In this document: positions 25,938 to 34,513 of the stretch, piece by piece
Layout of the letters: each line of letters opens with the position of its first letter
Numbering within the stretch: the first letter of the stretch is position 1
Origin: Mesorhizobium sp. YIM 152430
Lineage (GTDB): Bacteria > Pseudomonadota > Alphaproteobacteria > Rhizobiales > Rhizobiaceae
Direction of reading: 5' to 3'
Assembly: GCF_029210365.1 (NCBI RefSeq)
Contig: NZ_JARGES010000018.1
Coordinates: 1-64,000 of the forward strand
DNA length: 64,000 nt
Translations under genes and position numbers: made by a program
Notes under the pieces: generated by a model
Seen by the model: the letters and a program-made list of their open reading frames with translations, nothing else
Told to the model about the DNA's origin: nothing
Databases searched by the model: none

Positions 25938-26423
25938 ATGCTGAAGCTGGACGACCGTGACCTCAGGATGCTCGCCATCCTGCGCGAGGAAGGCCGGGTC
26001 TCGAAAGCCGACCTCGCAAAGCGCATAAACCTGTCGGCAGCGCCATGCTGGGAGCGGCTGAAGCGGTTGGAGGACGCCGGCATCATCGTCGGCTATCGCG
26101 CCGAGGTGTCGCTTCGGAAGATCGCCGCGCATATCGTCGTCCTCATGGCGGTCGAACTGGAGCAGCATCGCGCCGAAGACTTCGCCCTGTTCGAACGCGC
26201 CATCGCGCCGCTCGACGAGATCGTGACCTGCTGGGCCGTGGGCGGCGGCTTCGACTACATCATGCAGATCGTCACGCGCGACATCGATTCCTATCAGCGG
26301 CTGGTCGACCATCTGCTGGAGGCGAGGACCGGGATCGCCCGCTACTTCACCTATGTCGTGACCAAGCCGGTGAAGCAGTCGGCAGGGCTGCCCTTCGACC
26401 TGCTGATCGGCGGCAAAGGATAG
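25938..26423 (+). CDS. Lrp/AsnC family transcriptional regulator (DoeX/AsnC-type)
   Basis: Feast/famine regulator, 161 residues. The N-terminal HTH is 'LDDRDLRMLAILREEGRVSKADLAKRINLSAAPCWERLKRLEDAGII' (in parts) and the C-terminal RAM domain carries 'VTCWAVGGGFDYIMQIVTRD'. AsnC-type proteins (DoeX, AsnC) accompany many ectoine catabolic clusters and sense pathway intermediates. It lies between eutC and an aldehyde dehydrogenase, in the same direction, and may control the latter; the 115-bp gap after it contains no motif I can assign. Confidence 0.85.
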   Translation: MLKLDDRDLRMLAILREEGRVSKADLAKRINLSAAPCWERLKRLEDAGIIVGYRAEVSLRKIAAHIVVLMAVELEQHRAEDFALFERAIAPLDEIVTCWAVGGGFDYIMQIVTRDIDSYQRLVDHLLEARTGIARYFTYVVTKPVKQSAGLPFDLLIGGKG

Positions 26424-26538
26424 TCGGACAAGACGCCGAACTTGCGAAGGATCGTCTGCGCCAGGGCGCCGGAACCGAAGAAATTCGGGCCGCGTTCCGT
26501 CGATACTGTCGCCGTCCCCCAATAAGAGGTTGCCCATC

Positions 26539-28026
26539 ATGCCCGCTTCCGCCGCAATGATCGAGAAAGCCTCGCTGTCGATGCTTGCCGACCCGCGCCT
26601 GTTTCGAGAATTCTCCTATGTCGGAGGCGCATGGACAGCTGGCTCGACCTCCCGCGCCATCGACGTGACGGACCCGGCCGACGGTTCCCGCGTCGGCAGC
26701 GTTCCAGCGCTGAGCGCCGCCGATGCACGGCAGGCGGTGGAAGCGGCACAGCGCGCCTTTCTTCCGTGGTCGGCGCAACTGCCGGCCCGGCGAAGCGAAA
26801 TCCTGCGCCGTTGGTTCGAACTCATCCTTGCCTCGAAGGAGGATCTCGCGCTGCTGATGGTGCAGGAGCAGGGCAAACCGCTCTCGGAAGCGCGCGGCGA
26901 GATCGACTATGCGGTCTCCTTCGTCGAGTTCTATGCCGAGGAAGCCAAACGGCTGAACGTGGAGAGCGTCACGTCGCATCTGCCGCACGCCGAGATGCGC
27001 CTGACCCGCCAGCCGGTCGGGGTCGCCGCGCTCGTCACGCCCTGGAATTTTCCATCCGCGATGCTGACCCGCAAGGCGGCCGCGGCGCTTGCCGCCGGAT
27101 GCACGGTCGTCGCGCATCCGTCGTCGCAGACGCCGTTCTCCGCGCTGGCGCTCGCAGAACTCGCAGAGCGCGCCGGCTTCCCGGCCGGCGTCTTCAACGT
27201 GGTGACGGGGAACGCGCCGGAGATCGTCGGCGCCCTGACCGCCTCGCCGCTCGTGCGGGCGCTGTCGTTCACCGGCTCGACTGAGGTCGGCCGGCTTCTC
27301 TACGGCCAATCGGCGCCCACCATAAAGCGGCTGATCATGGAACTCGGCGGGCACGCACCGTTTCTCGCCTTCGCCGACTGCGACATGGATCGCGCGGTGG
27401 ATTGCGCCGTCGCGGCCAAGTTCGCCACCTCCGGCCAGGACTGCCTCGCCGCCAACCGGCTGCTTGTCGAACGGCCGATCTACGAACGGTTTGTCGCCTC
27501 CTTCGCGGACAAGGTGAAGGCGATGCGGGTCGGCGCCGGCATGAGTGATCCGCAGATCGGGCCGCTGATCGACGGCCGCGCCGTGGCCAAGCAGAAGGAG
27601 CATGTGGCGGACGCGCTTTCGCGCGGCGCCCGGCTGCTTGCGGGCGGCGGCGGGCATCGCGCCGGGCCGTTCTTCTTCGAGCCGACGGTTCTGGCCGACG
27701 TGCCGGACGACGCGCTGATCTTCCGCGAAGAGACGTTCGGTCCCGTCGCCGCCTTCGCGCCCTTCGACGACGAGGCGGAGGCGCTGGACAAGGCCAACCG
27801 GACCGAAACCGGCCTCGTCGCATATCTGCACACGCGCGACGATGCGCGCATCGCGCGCCTGTGCGATCGGCTCGAATTCGGGATGGTCGCCGTCAACCGC
27901 ACCAAGATCACCGGGGCGCCCGTTCCGTTCGGCGGCGTCAAGCAGGCGGGGCTCGCCCGCGAAGGCTCCCGCCACGGGCTCGAAGCCTATACCGACCTCA
28001 AATATGTCTGTCGCCAGACGGCATGA
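26539..28026 (+). CDS. NAD(P)-dependent aldehyde dehydrogenase, succinate-semialdehyde-dehydrogenase-like
   Basis: Aldehyde dehydrogenase, 495 residues, closest in motif style to SSADH. It has TPWNFP (165-172 region), FTGSTEVGRLL, general-base Glu268 in MELGGHAP and catalytic Cys302 in SGQDCLAANR. The usual cofactor-binding Lys of VxKPxxxTP is His193 here (VVAHPSSQTP). In the ectoine pathway the final step oxidises aspartate semialdehyde (DoeC), and this gene sits in that position; the aminotransferase DoeD is absent. AAGAGG lies 9 bases before the ATG at 26539; a TTG three codons earlier is less likely. Confidence 0.85.
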   Translation: MPASAAMIEKASLSMLADPRLFREFSYVGGAWTAGSTSRAIDVTDPADGSRVGSVPALSAADARQAVEAAQRAFLPWSAQLPARRSEILRRWFELILASKEDLALLMVQEQGKPLSEARGEIDYAVSFVEFYAEEAKRLNVESVTSHLPHAEMRLTRQPVGVAALVTPWNFPSAMLTRKAAAALAAGCTVVAHPSSQTPFSALALAELAERAGFPAGVFNVVTGNAPEIVGALTASPLVRALSFTGSTEVGRLLYGQSAPTIKRLIMELGGHAPFLAFADCDMDRAVDCAVAAKFATSGQDCLAANRLLVERPIYERFVASFADKVKAMRVGAGMSDPQIGPLIDGRAVAKQKEHVADALSRGARLLAGGGGHRAGPFFFEPTVLADVPDDALIFREETFGPVAAFAPFDDEAEALDKANRTETGLVAYLHTRDDARIARLCDRLEFGMVAVNRTKITGAPVPFGGVKQAGLAREGSRHGLEAYTDLKYVCRQTA

Positions 28027-28139
28027 ACCGCCCCCGGTCGGCAAGGCATGGGGCAATTCGCTGATGCGCTATCCGCCCTCGTCTCGATCGTGCTATTTGC
28101 GGGCATCTGCCTCGACCTGTTGGAAGAAGGGTTCACGTC

Positions 28140-28916
28140 ATGGCGCGCCGGATCGTCGATATCTCCACCGCGCTCAAGGCAGGCATCGCCTCCGATCCCA
28201 AAGGCACCGAGCCGCAGATCACCTATGTCGATCACCGACAGTCGGTCGGTCAGATCACCGGCTTCTTTCCCGGCCTGACCAGAGACCAGCTTCCGGCCGG
28301 CGAGGGCTGGGCGATCGAGCAGTTGGTCGTCTCGACGCACAATGGCACACATCTCGACGCGCCCTACCACTTCCATTCGACCATGGACGGGGGCAAGCGC
28401 GCCCTGACCATCGACGAGGTGCCGCTGGAATGGTGCTTCGGTCCGGGCGTGAAGCTCGATTTCCGTCATCTGCCCGACGGGCATGTCGTCACGGCCGGCG
28501 AGGTCGAAGCCGAGCTTCAGCGCATCGGCCATGAGATCGATCCGGGCGACATCGTCGTGGTCAACACCTCTGCTGCGGCCAGATACGGCCAGGACGACTA
28601 CCTCGCCTCCGGCTGCGGCATGGGCAGGGAAGCGACGCTGTATCTGACCAGCCGCGGCGTGCGCGTCACCGGCACCGACGCCTGGAGTTGGGACGCGCCC
28701 TTCATTCACACCGCCCGGCGCTACGCCGAGACAGGAGACGCCTCGCTGATCTGGGAAGGCCATCGGGCCGGCATGGAGATCGGCTATTGCCACATCGAGA
28801 AGCTCGCGAACCTCGATCTGCTGCCGCCGACCGGCTATATGATCGCCTGCTTCCCCTTCAAGATCGAGAAGGCATCGGCCGGCTTTACCCGCGCGGTCGC
28901 GATTTTCGAGGACTAG
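28140..28916 (+). CDS. Cyclase family hydrolase (kynurenine formamidase/isatin hydrolase-like)
   Basis: Metal-dependent hydrolase of the cyclase/KynB family, 258 residues. The signature H-x-G-T-H-x-D-x-P-x-H is present as HNGTHLDAPYHF (about 65-76). 'DIVVVNTSAAARYGQDDY' and a C-terminal 'CHIEKLANLDLLPPTGYMIACFPFKI' complete the fold. These enzymes open an amide or lactam bond in compounds such as formylkynurenine or isatin; the substrate here is unknown. It stands alone, downstream of the ectoine aldehyde dehydrogenase with a 113-bp gap, and converges with the universal stress gene. A second family member is at 32451-33257. Confidence 0.82.
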   Translation: MARRIVDISTALKAGIASDPKGTEPQITYVDHRQSVGQITGFFPGLTRDQLPAGEGWAIEQLVVSTHNGTHLDAPYHFHSTMDGGKRALTIDEVPLEWCFGPGVKLDFRHLPDGHVVTAGEVEAELQRIGHEIDPGDIVVVNTSAAARYGQDDYLASGCGMGREATLYLTSRGVRVTGTDAWSWDAPFIHTARRYAETGDASLIWEGHRAGMEIGYCHIEKLANLDLLPPTGYMIACFPFKIEKASAGFTRAVAIFED

Positions 28917-28990
28917 GCGCCGGGGGAGACAATGAGCGCATCGTCGAAAGGCCCGACATTGCACTCCCACGCTGCGGAGAAGGCGAGGCT

Positions 28991-29842
28991 TCACCTGAAG
29001 AGGACGACCGGAATCTTGCAGGACCGCATCATCTGCGCCGTCGTCGAGCCGATGATCATCGCACGGATGCGCGAATGGCCATAGGCGCCCATGACGAGGA
29101 GGTCGATGCCGTCGCGTTCGACGACGTCGGAAATCGCCGTCTCCGGCTGGCCGGATGCGATTTCGATCGACGCGGTATGACCGCCGGCCCGAAGCGTCGC
29201 CTGCGCATCCTCCAGCCGCCGCCGCACGTCGGCGCTCTCACTGCCAACGGTCAGAAGCCGGATGTCGAGGCCCGCAAAGAGCGGTGCGCGGGCGACATGG
29301 TCAACCGCCTTCATCACGCTTGGACCGCCATCATAGGCGATCAATACCTTTTCGATGGGGCGGAAGGCACGCGCTGCCACGAATACCGGCTTGGTGGCCG
29401 ATCGCGCGATGCGTTCCAGGTTGGAGCCTATATGAAGCCTGGCGAAGTCCGCGGCCTCTCCGCGCTTGCCGATGACGATGCCGCGTGAGCCAGGCTCCGC
29501 ATCGGCCACCGTTTCCAGAAGATCGCCGTGCCGCAGTCTTGAAGTGACGTCTTCAACACCGGCAGAGCGGAGGACGGCTTCCGCGTCTTCGAGGATGGCC
29601 CGGCCACGCTTCTGTGCCAGCTTCGAGCGCTGTTCGTCGAGGCTCGACAGTTCTTCCAGCAACGCCGTGCGAGCGCCGAGCGCGATCGAGCCGGACAGGT
29701 CCGAACTCGCCGTTTCTCTTCGGCCGAGAACGTGAAGGAGTTCGACGGGCGCGCCCGTGCGCCGCGCGATCCAGGCTGCGTTCTCGCAGACGCTTTTCGA
29801 ATAGATCGAGCCATCGACAAGGGCGATGAGTTTTTCGGTCAT
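28991..29842 (-). CDS. Tandem-domain universal stress protein (UspA family)
   Basis: Cytoplasmic stress/nucleotide-binding protein with two Usp domains, 283 residues. Domain 1 (about 1-140) starts 'KLIALVDGSIYSKSVCENAAW' in style; domain 2 (about 150-283) starts 'KVLIAYDGGPSVMKAVDHVA' in style. The ATP-binding G-x2-G-x9-G-[ST] motif is in domain 2 (GAYGHSRIRAMIIGST); domain 1 has GKRGEAADFARLHIGS. The ATG at 29842 follows GGGAGGAC. It lies 67 bp downstream of the SulP gene in the same direction; SulP-Usp pairs are common, with Usp thought to modulate the transporter. Confidence 0.88.
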   Translation of the reverse strand: MTEKLIALVDGSIYSKSVCENAAWIARRTGAPVELLHVLGRRETASSDLSGSIALGARTALLEELSSLDEQRSKLAQKRGRAILEDAEAVLRSAGVEDVTSRLRHGDLLETVADAEPGSRGIVIGKRGEAADFARLHIGSNLERIARSATKPVFVAARAFRPIEKVLIAYDGGPSVMKAVDHVARAPLFAGLDIRLLTVGSESADVRRRLEDAQATLRAGGHTASIEIASGQPETAISDVVERDGIDLLVMGAYGHSRIRAMIIGSTTAQMMRSCKIPVVLFR

Positions 29843-29909
29843 GCAGTCCTCCCTACCGGCAACCTGGCCGGAGCATGGATGGTGAGGCAAATCGACGGGC
29901 GAGGGCGGA

Positions 29910-31394
29910 TCAATGCGCCATCAGCTTGTCGAGTGCGCCGGGCTTGTCGTGGATAGCGAGGCGATCGACGATGGTCTCGCTCGCCGCGTTCATGCCGACG
30001 ATTTCCACTTCGGCGCCGTCGCGGCGGAACTTCAGCACCGCCATGTCGAGCGCGGCCACGCTGGAGATGTCCCAGATATGCGCGCGCGAGACGTCGATGG
30101 TCACCTTTTCCGCAGCTTCCTTGAAGTCGAAGGCGGCCATGAAGTCTTCCGCCGAGGCGAAGAAGAGTTGGCCTTCGACCACATAGGTCCGGTGACGCCC
30201 GTCCGCGCTGAGGCTCGACGACACGCGGAAGAGCTGCGCGATCTTCCAGGCGAAGAAGATGCCCGACAGAAGCACGCCGACGATGACCCCATAGGCGAGA
30301 TTGTGCGTGAAGACGACGGTGACGACCGTTGCGATCATGACGATGGAAGAGGATCGCGGATGATCCTTCAGGTTGACGATCGACGACCAGGAGAAGGTGC
30401 CGATCGACACCATGATCATGATCGCGACCAGCGCGGCCATCGGAATCCGGCTGACCAGATCGCCCAACACGAGGATCATGAACAGGAGGAAGACGCCTGC
30501 GGCAAAGGTCGACAGCCGTCCGCGACCGCCGGACTTCACATTGATGATCGACTGCCCGATCATCGCACAGCCGGCCATGCCGCCGATGAAGCCGGTCGCC
30601 GTGTTGGCGATGCCCTGTCCGATGCACTCCTGATGACGATCCGACGGCGTGTCGGTGAGATCGTCGACGATCTGCGCCGTCATCAGGGATTCAAGCAGGC
30701 CGACGACCGCCACCGCCGCCGAATAGGGCAGGATGATCAAGAGCGTGTCGAGATTGAGCGGAATGTCCGGGATCAGGAAGATCGGGAGCGTGGACGGCAG
30801 TTCGCCCATGTCGCCCACCGTACGCAGATCGAAGCCGAAGAAGATCGTGACCGCCGTCAGGACGACGAGGGCAACCAGCGGCGACGGGATCGCTTTCGTG
30901 AGATAGGGGAACAGGTAGATGATCGCGAGGCCGGCGGCGACCATGACATAGGTCAGGTTCGGCACGCCGACGAGTTCGGGAATCTGCGCCATGAAGATGA
31001 GGATTGCGAGCGCGTTGACGAACCCGGTCATCACGGAACGCGAGACGAACCGCATCACCGAACCCAACTTGAGAAGCCCAGCGGCGATCTGCAGAAGTCC
31101 TGCGAGCACGGTTGCGGCGAGGAGATATTGCAGCCCATGATCGCGCACCAGCGTGACCATGAGAACGGCGGTTGCGGCGGTCGCAGCCGAGATCATGCCC
31201 GGCCGGCCGCCGACGAATGCGATCAGAACGGCGATCGAGAAAGACGCGTACAGGCCGACCTGAGGATCGACGCCGGCGATGATGGAAAAGGCGATGGCTT
31301 CGGGGATGAGCGCGAGTGCAACGACGAGCCCGGCGAGCAGGTCACCGCGCACATTGCCGAACCACTGCGCGCGATAAGCGGACAAGGAGGTCAT
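29910..31394 (-). CDS. SulP family anion transporter with STAS domain
   Basis: Inner-membrane anion carrier of the SLC26/SulP family, which moves sulfate, bicarbonate or dicarboxylates. It is 494 residues with about 12 membrane spans (about 15-390) and a C-terminal cytoplasmic STAS domain (about 400-490). The N-terminal signature '[20 protein letters not shown]' and '[11 protein letters not shown]' define the family; '[23 protein letters not shown]' is the second half-repeat substrate region. The relatively short STAS domain and Usp partner resemble bacterial BicA-like bicarbonate transporters, but substrate cannot be fixed from sequence. Confidence 0.9.
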   Translation of the reverse strand: MTSLSAYRAQWFGNVRGDLLAGLVVALALIPEAIAFSIIAGVDPQVGLYASFSIAVLIAFVGGRPGMISAATAATAVLMVTLVRDHGLQYLLAATVLAGLLQIAAGLLKLGSVMRFVSRSVMTGFVNALAILIFMAQIPELVGVPNLTYVMVAAGLAIIYLFPYLTKAIPSPLVALVVLTAVTIFFGFDLRTVGDMGELPSTLPIFLIPDIPLNLDTLLIILPYSAAVAVVGLLESLMTAQIVDDLTDTPSDRHQECIGQGIANTATGFIGGMAGCAMIGQSIINVKSGGRGRLSTFAAGVFLLFMILVLGDLVSRIPMAALVAIMIMVSIGTFSWSSIVNLKDHPRSSSIVMIATVVTVVFTHNLAYGVIVGVLLSGIFFAWKIAQLFRVSSSLSADGRHRTYVVEGQLFFASAEDFMAAFDFKEAAEKVTIDVSRAHIWDISSVAALDMAVLKFRRDGAEVEIVGMNAASETIVDRLAIHDKPGALDKLMAH

Positions 31395-31722
31395 GAAGTT
31401 CCTGGGAATTCAAAATCAAGAAACGGTGCGTGGAGAACCGCGCGACAAGTCGGCATTGATTTCGTTGTCCGGCGGATCGGCGGCCGGAAGAGCCACCCGG
31501 GCTTTCACCGGGTCCGTGCGATTGCGCTCACATACCTCCGAAACCTGTTGCGGCACAACATGCAACATCGGCATGGCTGCCATGCATGGCCGGTTGGACG
31601 GCTCATGACGATTCGGCAGCGTTTGCGGGATGGGACAGCGCCCGTAACGGCTGTTGCCGGGTCATCGAGAGGGTGACGCCGCATGAGCCGATCCGCCTGA
31701 TCTCAACGGCGGGCGAGATGGG
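31395..31722. other. 328-bp intergenic region with short palindromes, no gene seen
   Basis: Lies between the start of the SulP gene (minus) and the 3' end of the SDR gene (minus), so it should hold the SulP promoter and the end of the aromatic operon. Open frames here are short and have no family features. Two inverted repeats are visible: TGTTGC/GCAACA spanning 31546-31567 and the 12-bp palindrome GCCATGCATGGC at 31579-31590. The palindromes could form an RNA hairpin ending the operon, but there is no T-run. Confidence 0.5.
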
Positions 31723-32454
31723 TCAAAGGATCGACCCTCCGACACTCGCGCCGCCGCAGACATAGAGCGTCTGGCCGGTGACGAAGCCGGATTTCGGATC
31801 GCAGAAGAACAGGAAGGCGTTGGTTACGTCCTCCACGGTTCCCAATCGCCCCACCGGGATTCGCGCGGCGAGTTCCGCCTCGCGTTCGCTGCCTTTCGGG
31901 ATGATCCCCCAGAAATTGTCCGTCAGGATGGGACCGGGGGCCACGACGTTGACCGTGATGCCGTGTGTTGCGAGCTCAAGTGCCCATGTGCGTGCCATGC
32001 CGATCATGCCGGCTTTGGAGGCGCTGTAGGCGGTTCGTGTCGGCGCGCCGAGGGCTGCTCGGGAGGCATTGAACATGACGCGCCCGAATTGCCGCTCCTT
32101 CATCGCCGGCAGGAATGCCTGCAACAGCGTCAGAGCCGACCCGAGATGCAACTGGGCGAGGCCGGTTATGTCTTCCGGCTTTGCCTCTTCGACCAGGTTC
32201 GGCCAGATCAGGCCGGCATTGTGGACAAGATGGGTGACCTCGTGGTCCCTGGCGATCGTGGCTCCCGCTTGCCTGACCGCCTCCGGATCGAGAAGATCGG
32301 CCTCGACCGAAACGAGCCTCACATGTGACTTTTCCGGCGCATGGCGCGCGACCGAAACGACTGTGTAGCCCTGCTCCAGCAGGCGGTCGGCGAGATCGGC
32401 ACCGATGCCCTTGTTGCCGCCGGTGATGACGGCCGTGAAGTTCGCCTCGCTCAT
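31723..32454 (-). CDS. Short-chain dehydrogenase/reductase
   Basis: NAD(P)-dependent oxidoreductase of the classical SDR family, 243 residues. The cofactor motif is TGGNKGIG (TGxxxGxG, about 11-18), HNAG is in VHNAGLIWP, the catalytic Ser precedes YSASKAG (Tyr-x3-Lys intact), and 'ITVNVVAPGPILTDNFW' follows. The C-terminus 'FLFFCDPKSGFVTGQTLYVCGG' is typical of FabG-like SDRs. It is the last gene of the Rieske/CoA-ligase operon and overlaps the cyclase gene by ATGA. A role in oxidising a hydroxylated indole or alcohol intermediate (for example dioxindole to isatin) is inference. Confidence 0.87.
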   Translation of the reverse strand: MSEANFTAVITGGNKGIGADLADRLLEQGYTVVSVARHAPEKSHVRLVSVEADLLDPEAVRQAGATIARDHEVTHLVHNAGLIWPNLVEEAKPEDITGLAQLHLGSALTLLQAFLPAMKERQFGRVMFNASRAALGAPTRTAYSASKAGMIGMARTWALELATHGITVNVVAPGPILTDNFWGIIPKGSEREAELAARIPVGRLGTVEDVTNAFLFFCDPKSGFVTGQTLYVCGGASVGGSIL

Positions 32455-33257
32455 GCGTCTTTTCCCGGTACGAGCGCGATGACGCGCAACGGGCTGCCCG
32501 TGCCCTTCTTGATCTTGAGCGGCGTCGCCACGATCACCGCGCCGGTGGGCGGCAGGCGATCGAGATTGTTGAGGCATTGCAGGCCGTAGCGGCCGGCGCC
32601 ATGCAGGATGAAGTGCGCGGGGTAGGGGGGCGTGTAGTGCATTCCCTGGCCGGCATCCGTGCCGACGGTCTCCGTCCCGAAGCCGCGAATGCCGCGCTCC
32701 TCGACGAGCAGCCGTATCGCGTCGGGCGTCGGGCCCGGCGAATGTGGACCGTCATCGCGCATGTTCAGGTATGCCGCGCCGCGCCGCTTCGACCAATCGG
32801 TCCGCATCAATACCCAGCAATCTCGTGGGATCGGGCCGTTGGTCTTTTCCCAATCGCGAATGATCTGAGGCGTCAGCTCGAAATCTTCATCTTCGCCGGC
32901 GCCCGCCGAGCAGTCGATCACGCATACCGGGCCGACGAACCGGTCGACCGGTATCTCGTCCACGTTTCCATGCGGGATGTCGCGGCCGGAAATCCAGTGC
33001 GACGGTGCGTCGAAATGCGTTCCGGTATGCTCGCAAAGGCTGATATTGTGCCACTTCCAGGCCGGGCCACGATGGTCGTAGGCGGAAATCTCCTCCATGC
33101 GGAAGCGGGCGCACTGGCCGAATTCAGGTGGCAGGATGATGACGGGGAAATCCTGGTCGAGCGTGTGGGTGAGATCCACCACCTCGATGCCGCCCGAGGC
33201 GATGGCGCCTGCCATCTGCGCCAGCAGATCGGCGCTCCTGTTGTCGATCGCGTCCAT
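32451..33257 (-). CDS. Cyclase family hydrolase (isatin hydrolase/kynurenine formamidase-like)
   Basis: Metal-dependent hydrolase, 268 residues. The metal signature is HTGTHFDAPSHW (H-x-G-T-H-x-D-x-P-x-H, about 76-87), with downstream 'FGTETVGTDAG' and 'LPPTGAVIVATPLKI'. Relatives hydrolyse isatin to isatinate or formylkynurenine to kynurenine. In an operon with a Rieske oxygenase, an SDR and an aldolase-type thiolase, ring opening of an isatin-like lactam is the most attractive role, but this is inference. Its start overlaps the DUF35-SDR stop by one base and its stop overlaps the SDR start (ATGA). It is clearly distinct from the paralogue at 28140-28916. Confidence 0.83.
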   Translation of the reverse strand: MDAIDNRSADLLAQMAGAIASGGIEVVDLTHTLDQDFPVIILPPEFGQCARFRMEEISAYDHRGPAWKWHNISLCEHTGTHFDAPSHWISGRDIPHGNVDEIPVDRFVGPVCVIDCSAGAGEDEDFELTPQIIRDWEKTNGPIPRDCWVLMRTDWSKRRGAAYLNMRDDGPHSPGPTPDAIRLLVEERGIRGFGTETVGTDAGQGMHYTPPYPAHFILHGAGRYGLQCLNNLDRLPPTGAVIVATPLKIKKGTGSPLRVIALVPGKDA

Positions 33258-34513
33258 CAGCCTTCTCCCGCCTGGGCCATCATCTCGCGCTCGAGTACCT
33301 TCGGCCCCTGCCGCCAGCGATCGATCAGATCCTTCGCGACGTCACCGACATAAACGTCCTCGAGACCGTCCTTGAGCCCCGCAATCACCGATTTGGCGAG
33401 AGCCGACGGCGCGACTTTCGGGGGTGGCAGCGGCTGGTGCCATTCGTCCTCGGTGGGTCCGGTATAGACGTTCATGACACGTACGCCGCCAGGTGCCATC
33501 TCGGCCCGCAAACAATGGGATAGCGACAGCGCCGCCGCGTTGGAGGCCGAAAACACGCCATATGCCGGCATGTTGGCGTATGCATAGACGGACAGGATGT
33601 TGACCCACGCGACCGCGCTGTTGACGCCGTCGGCGCCACGGCCGCTCATGGCCGGTCCGAAAGCCTGCGCAAGCCGCATCAGCCCGAGCACGTTGGTCTC
33701 GAATTCGTCGCGCGCAAAGACTGTATCGCCGCGATCCATGATCCCGCCCGGTCGCATGAAGCGTGAATTGTTGACCAGAATGTCGGTCTTGCCCCCGATC
33801 TCGCCGGCAAGTTCGCAGACCGAACGGGTGTCGGTGACATCGAGCGGGACGATCGCAACGTTGGAGACGGCAGCGAGCGCGGCGCGGTGCGGGTAGGGCC
33901 GCCATCCTTCCGGCTCGCCGACGAAGATGCTGGTCGCCCCCGCATCTGCGAACGCTTTGGCGAGCGCGACCGAATTCTCGTTGCGCGCGTCGGTGACGAG
34001 GATGCGGCGGAACTTCGGATCGGCGGTCAGTTCGCGTAGTTGAGGATCGTCCGCCATGTCGGCACTCCCATCCATTGGCAGGGCGAAGAAGACGCCCTGG
34101 CCCGATTTGTCGAGACGATTGACAAGCACCACCCTGGCGCCGCGCGCGACGTCGCCATGCACATGCGCCATCACGGACGGCCCGGCATCCAGCTTCACCG
34201 TTCCGATGCGCCATGGAGTCCGCTCGCGAAAATAGACATTGGTCGAGATGCGCACGGTCGTTTCGGCAATGAGCGCGCCGGCAGGCTTCACGTCACGCCA
34301 TTTGAGACCGATCGAAAGGCATGTCGAGCAGGCGTCGCGCGGCGGATATTGCAGTGCGCCGCAGGCTTCGCAGCCTTGCAACATGAAGCGGCCTTCGGCG
34401 GCAGCGGCGGCCAATCCCAGCGCGGCGCGGCTGCGCAATCCGGACGGAAGCGTCGGGACACGCGTGCGCTTTTGCGGGTTCTTCCTTGGCGGTGGCGCGA
34501 TCGGCCTGGTCAT
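33257..34513 (-). CDS. DUF35 OB-fold/zinc-ribbon protein fused to a degenerate SDR domain
   Basis: Two-domain protein, 418 residues. The N-terminal part (about 25-150) is a DUF35 domain: a rubredoxin-like zinc ribbon with Cys48, Cys51, Cys62 and Cys65 (CEAC...CSTC) followed by an OB-fold. DUF35 proteins partner thiolase-like proteins, for example in steroid side-chain aldolases. The C-terminal part (about 165-400) has SDR fold motifs (ILVNNS, 'NILSVYAYANMPAYGVFSAS' region), but the Gly-rich cofactor motif is replaced by VTDARNENS. Taking Ser308 as the catalytic Ser, the Tyr and Lys positions hold Phe321 and Asn325. The SDR half therefore looks inactive, perhaps structural. Both ends overlap neighbouring genes. 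Confidence 0.8.
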   Translation of the reverse strand: MTRPIAPPPRKNPQKRTRVPTLPSGLRSRAALGLAAAAAEGRFMLQGCEACGALQYPPRDACSTCLSIGLKWRDVKPAGALIAETTVRISTNVYFRERTPWRIGTVKLDAGPSVMAHVHGDVARGARVVLVNRLDKSGQGVFFALPMDGSADMADDPQLRELTADPKFRRILVTDARNENSVALAKAFADAGATSIFVGEPEGWRPYPHRAALAAVSNVAIVPLDVTDTRSVCELAGEIGGKTDILVNNSRFMRPGGIMDRGDTVFARDEFETNVLGLMRLAQAFGPAMSGRGADGVNSAVAWVNILSVYAYANMPAYGVFSASNAAALSLSHCLRAEMAPGGVRVMNVYTGPTEDEWHQPLPPPKVAPSALAKSVIAGLKDGLEDVYVGDVAKDLIDRWRQGPKVLEREMMAQAGEG

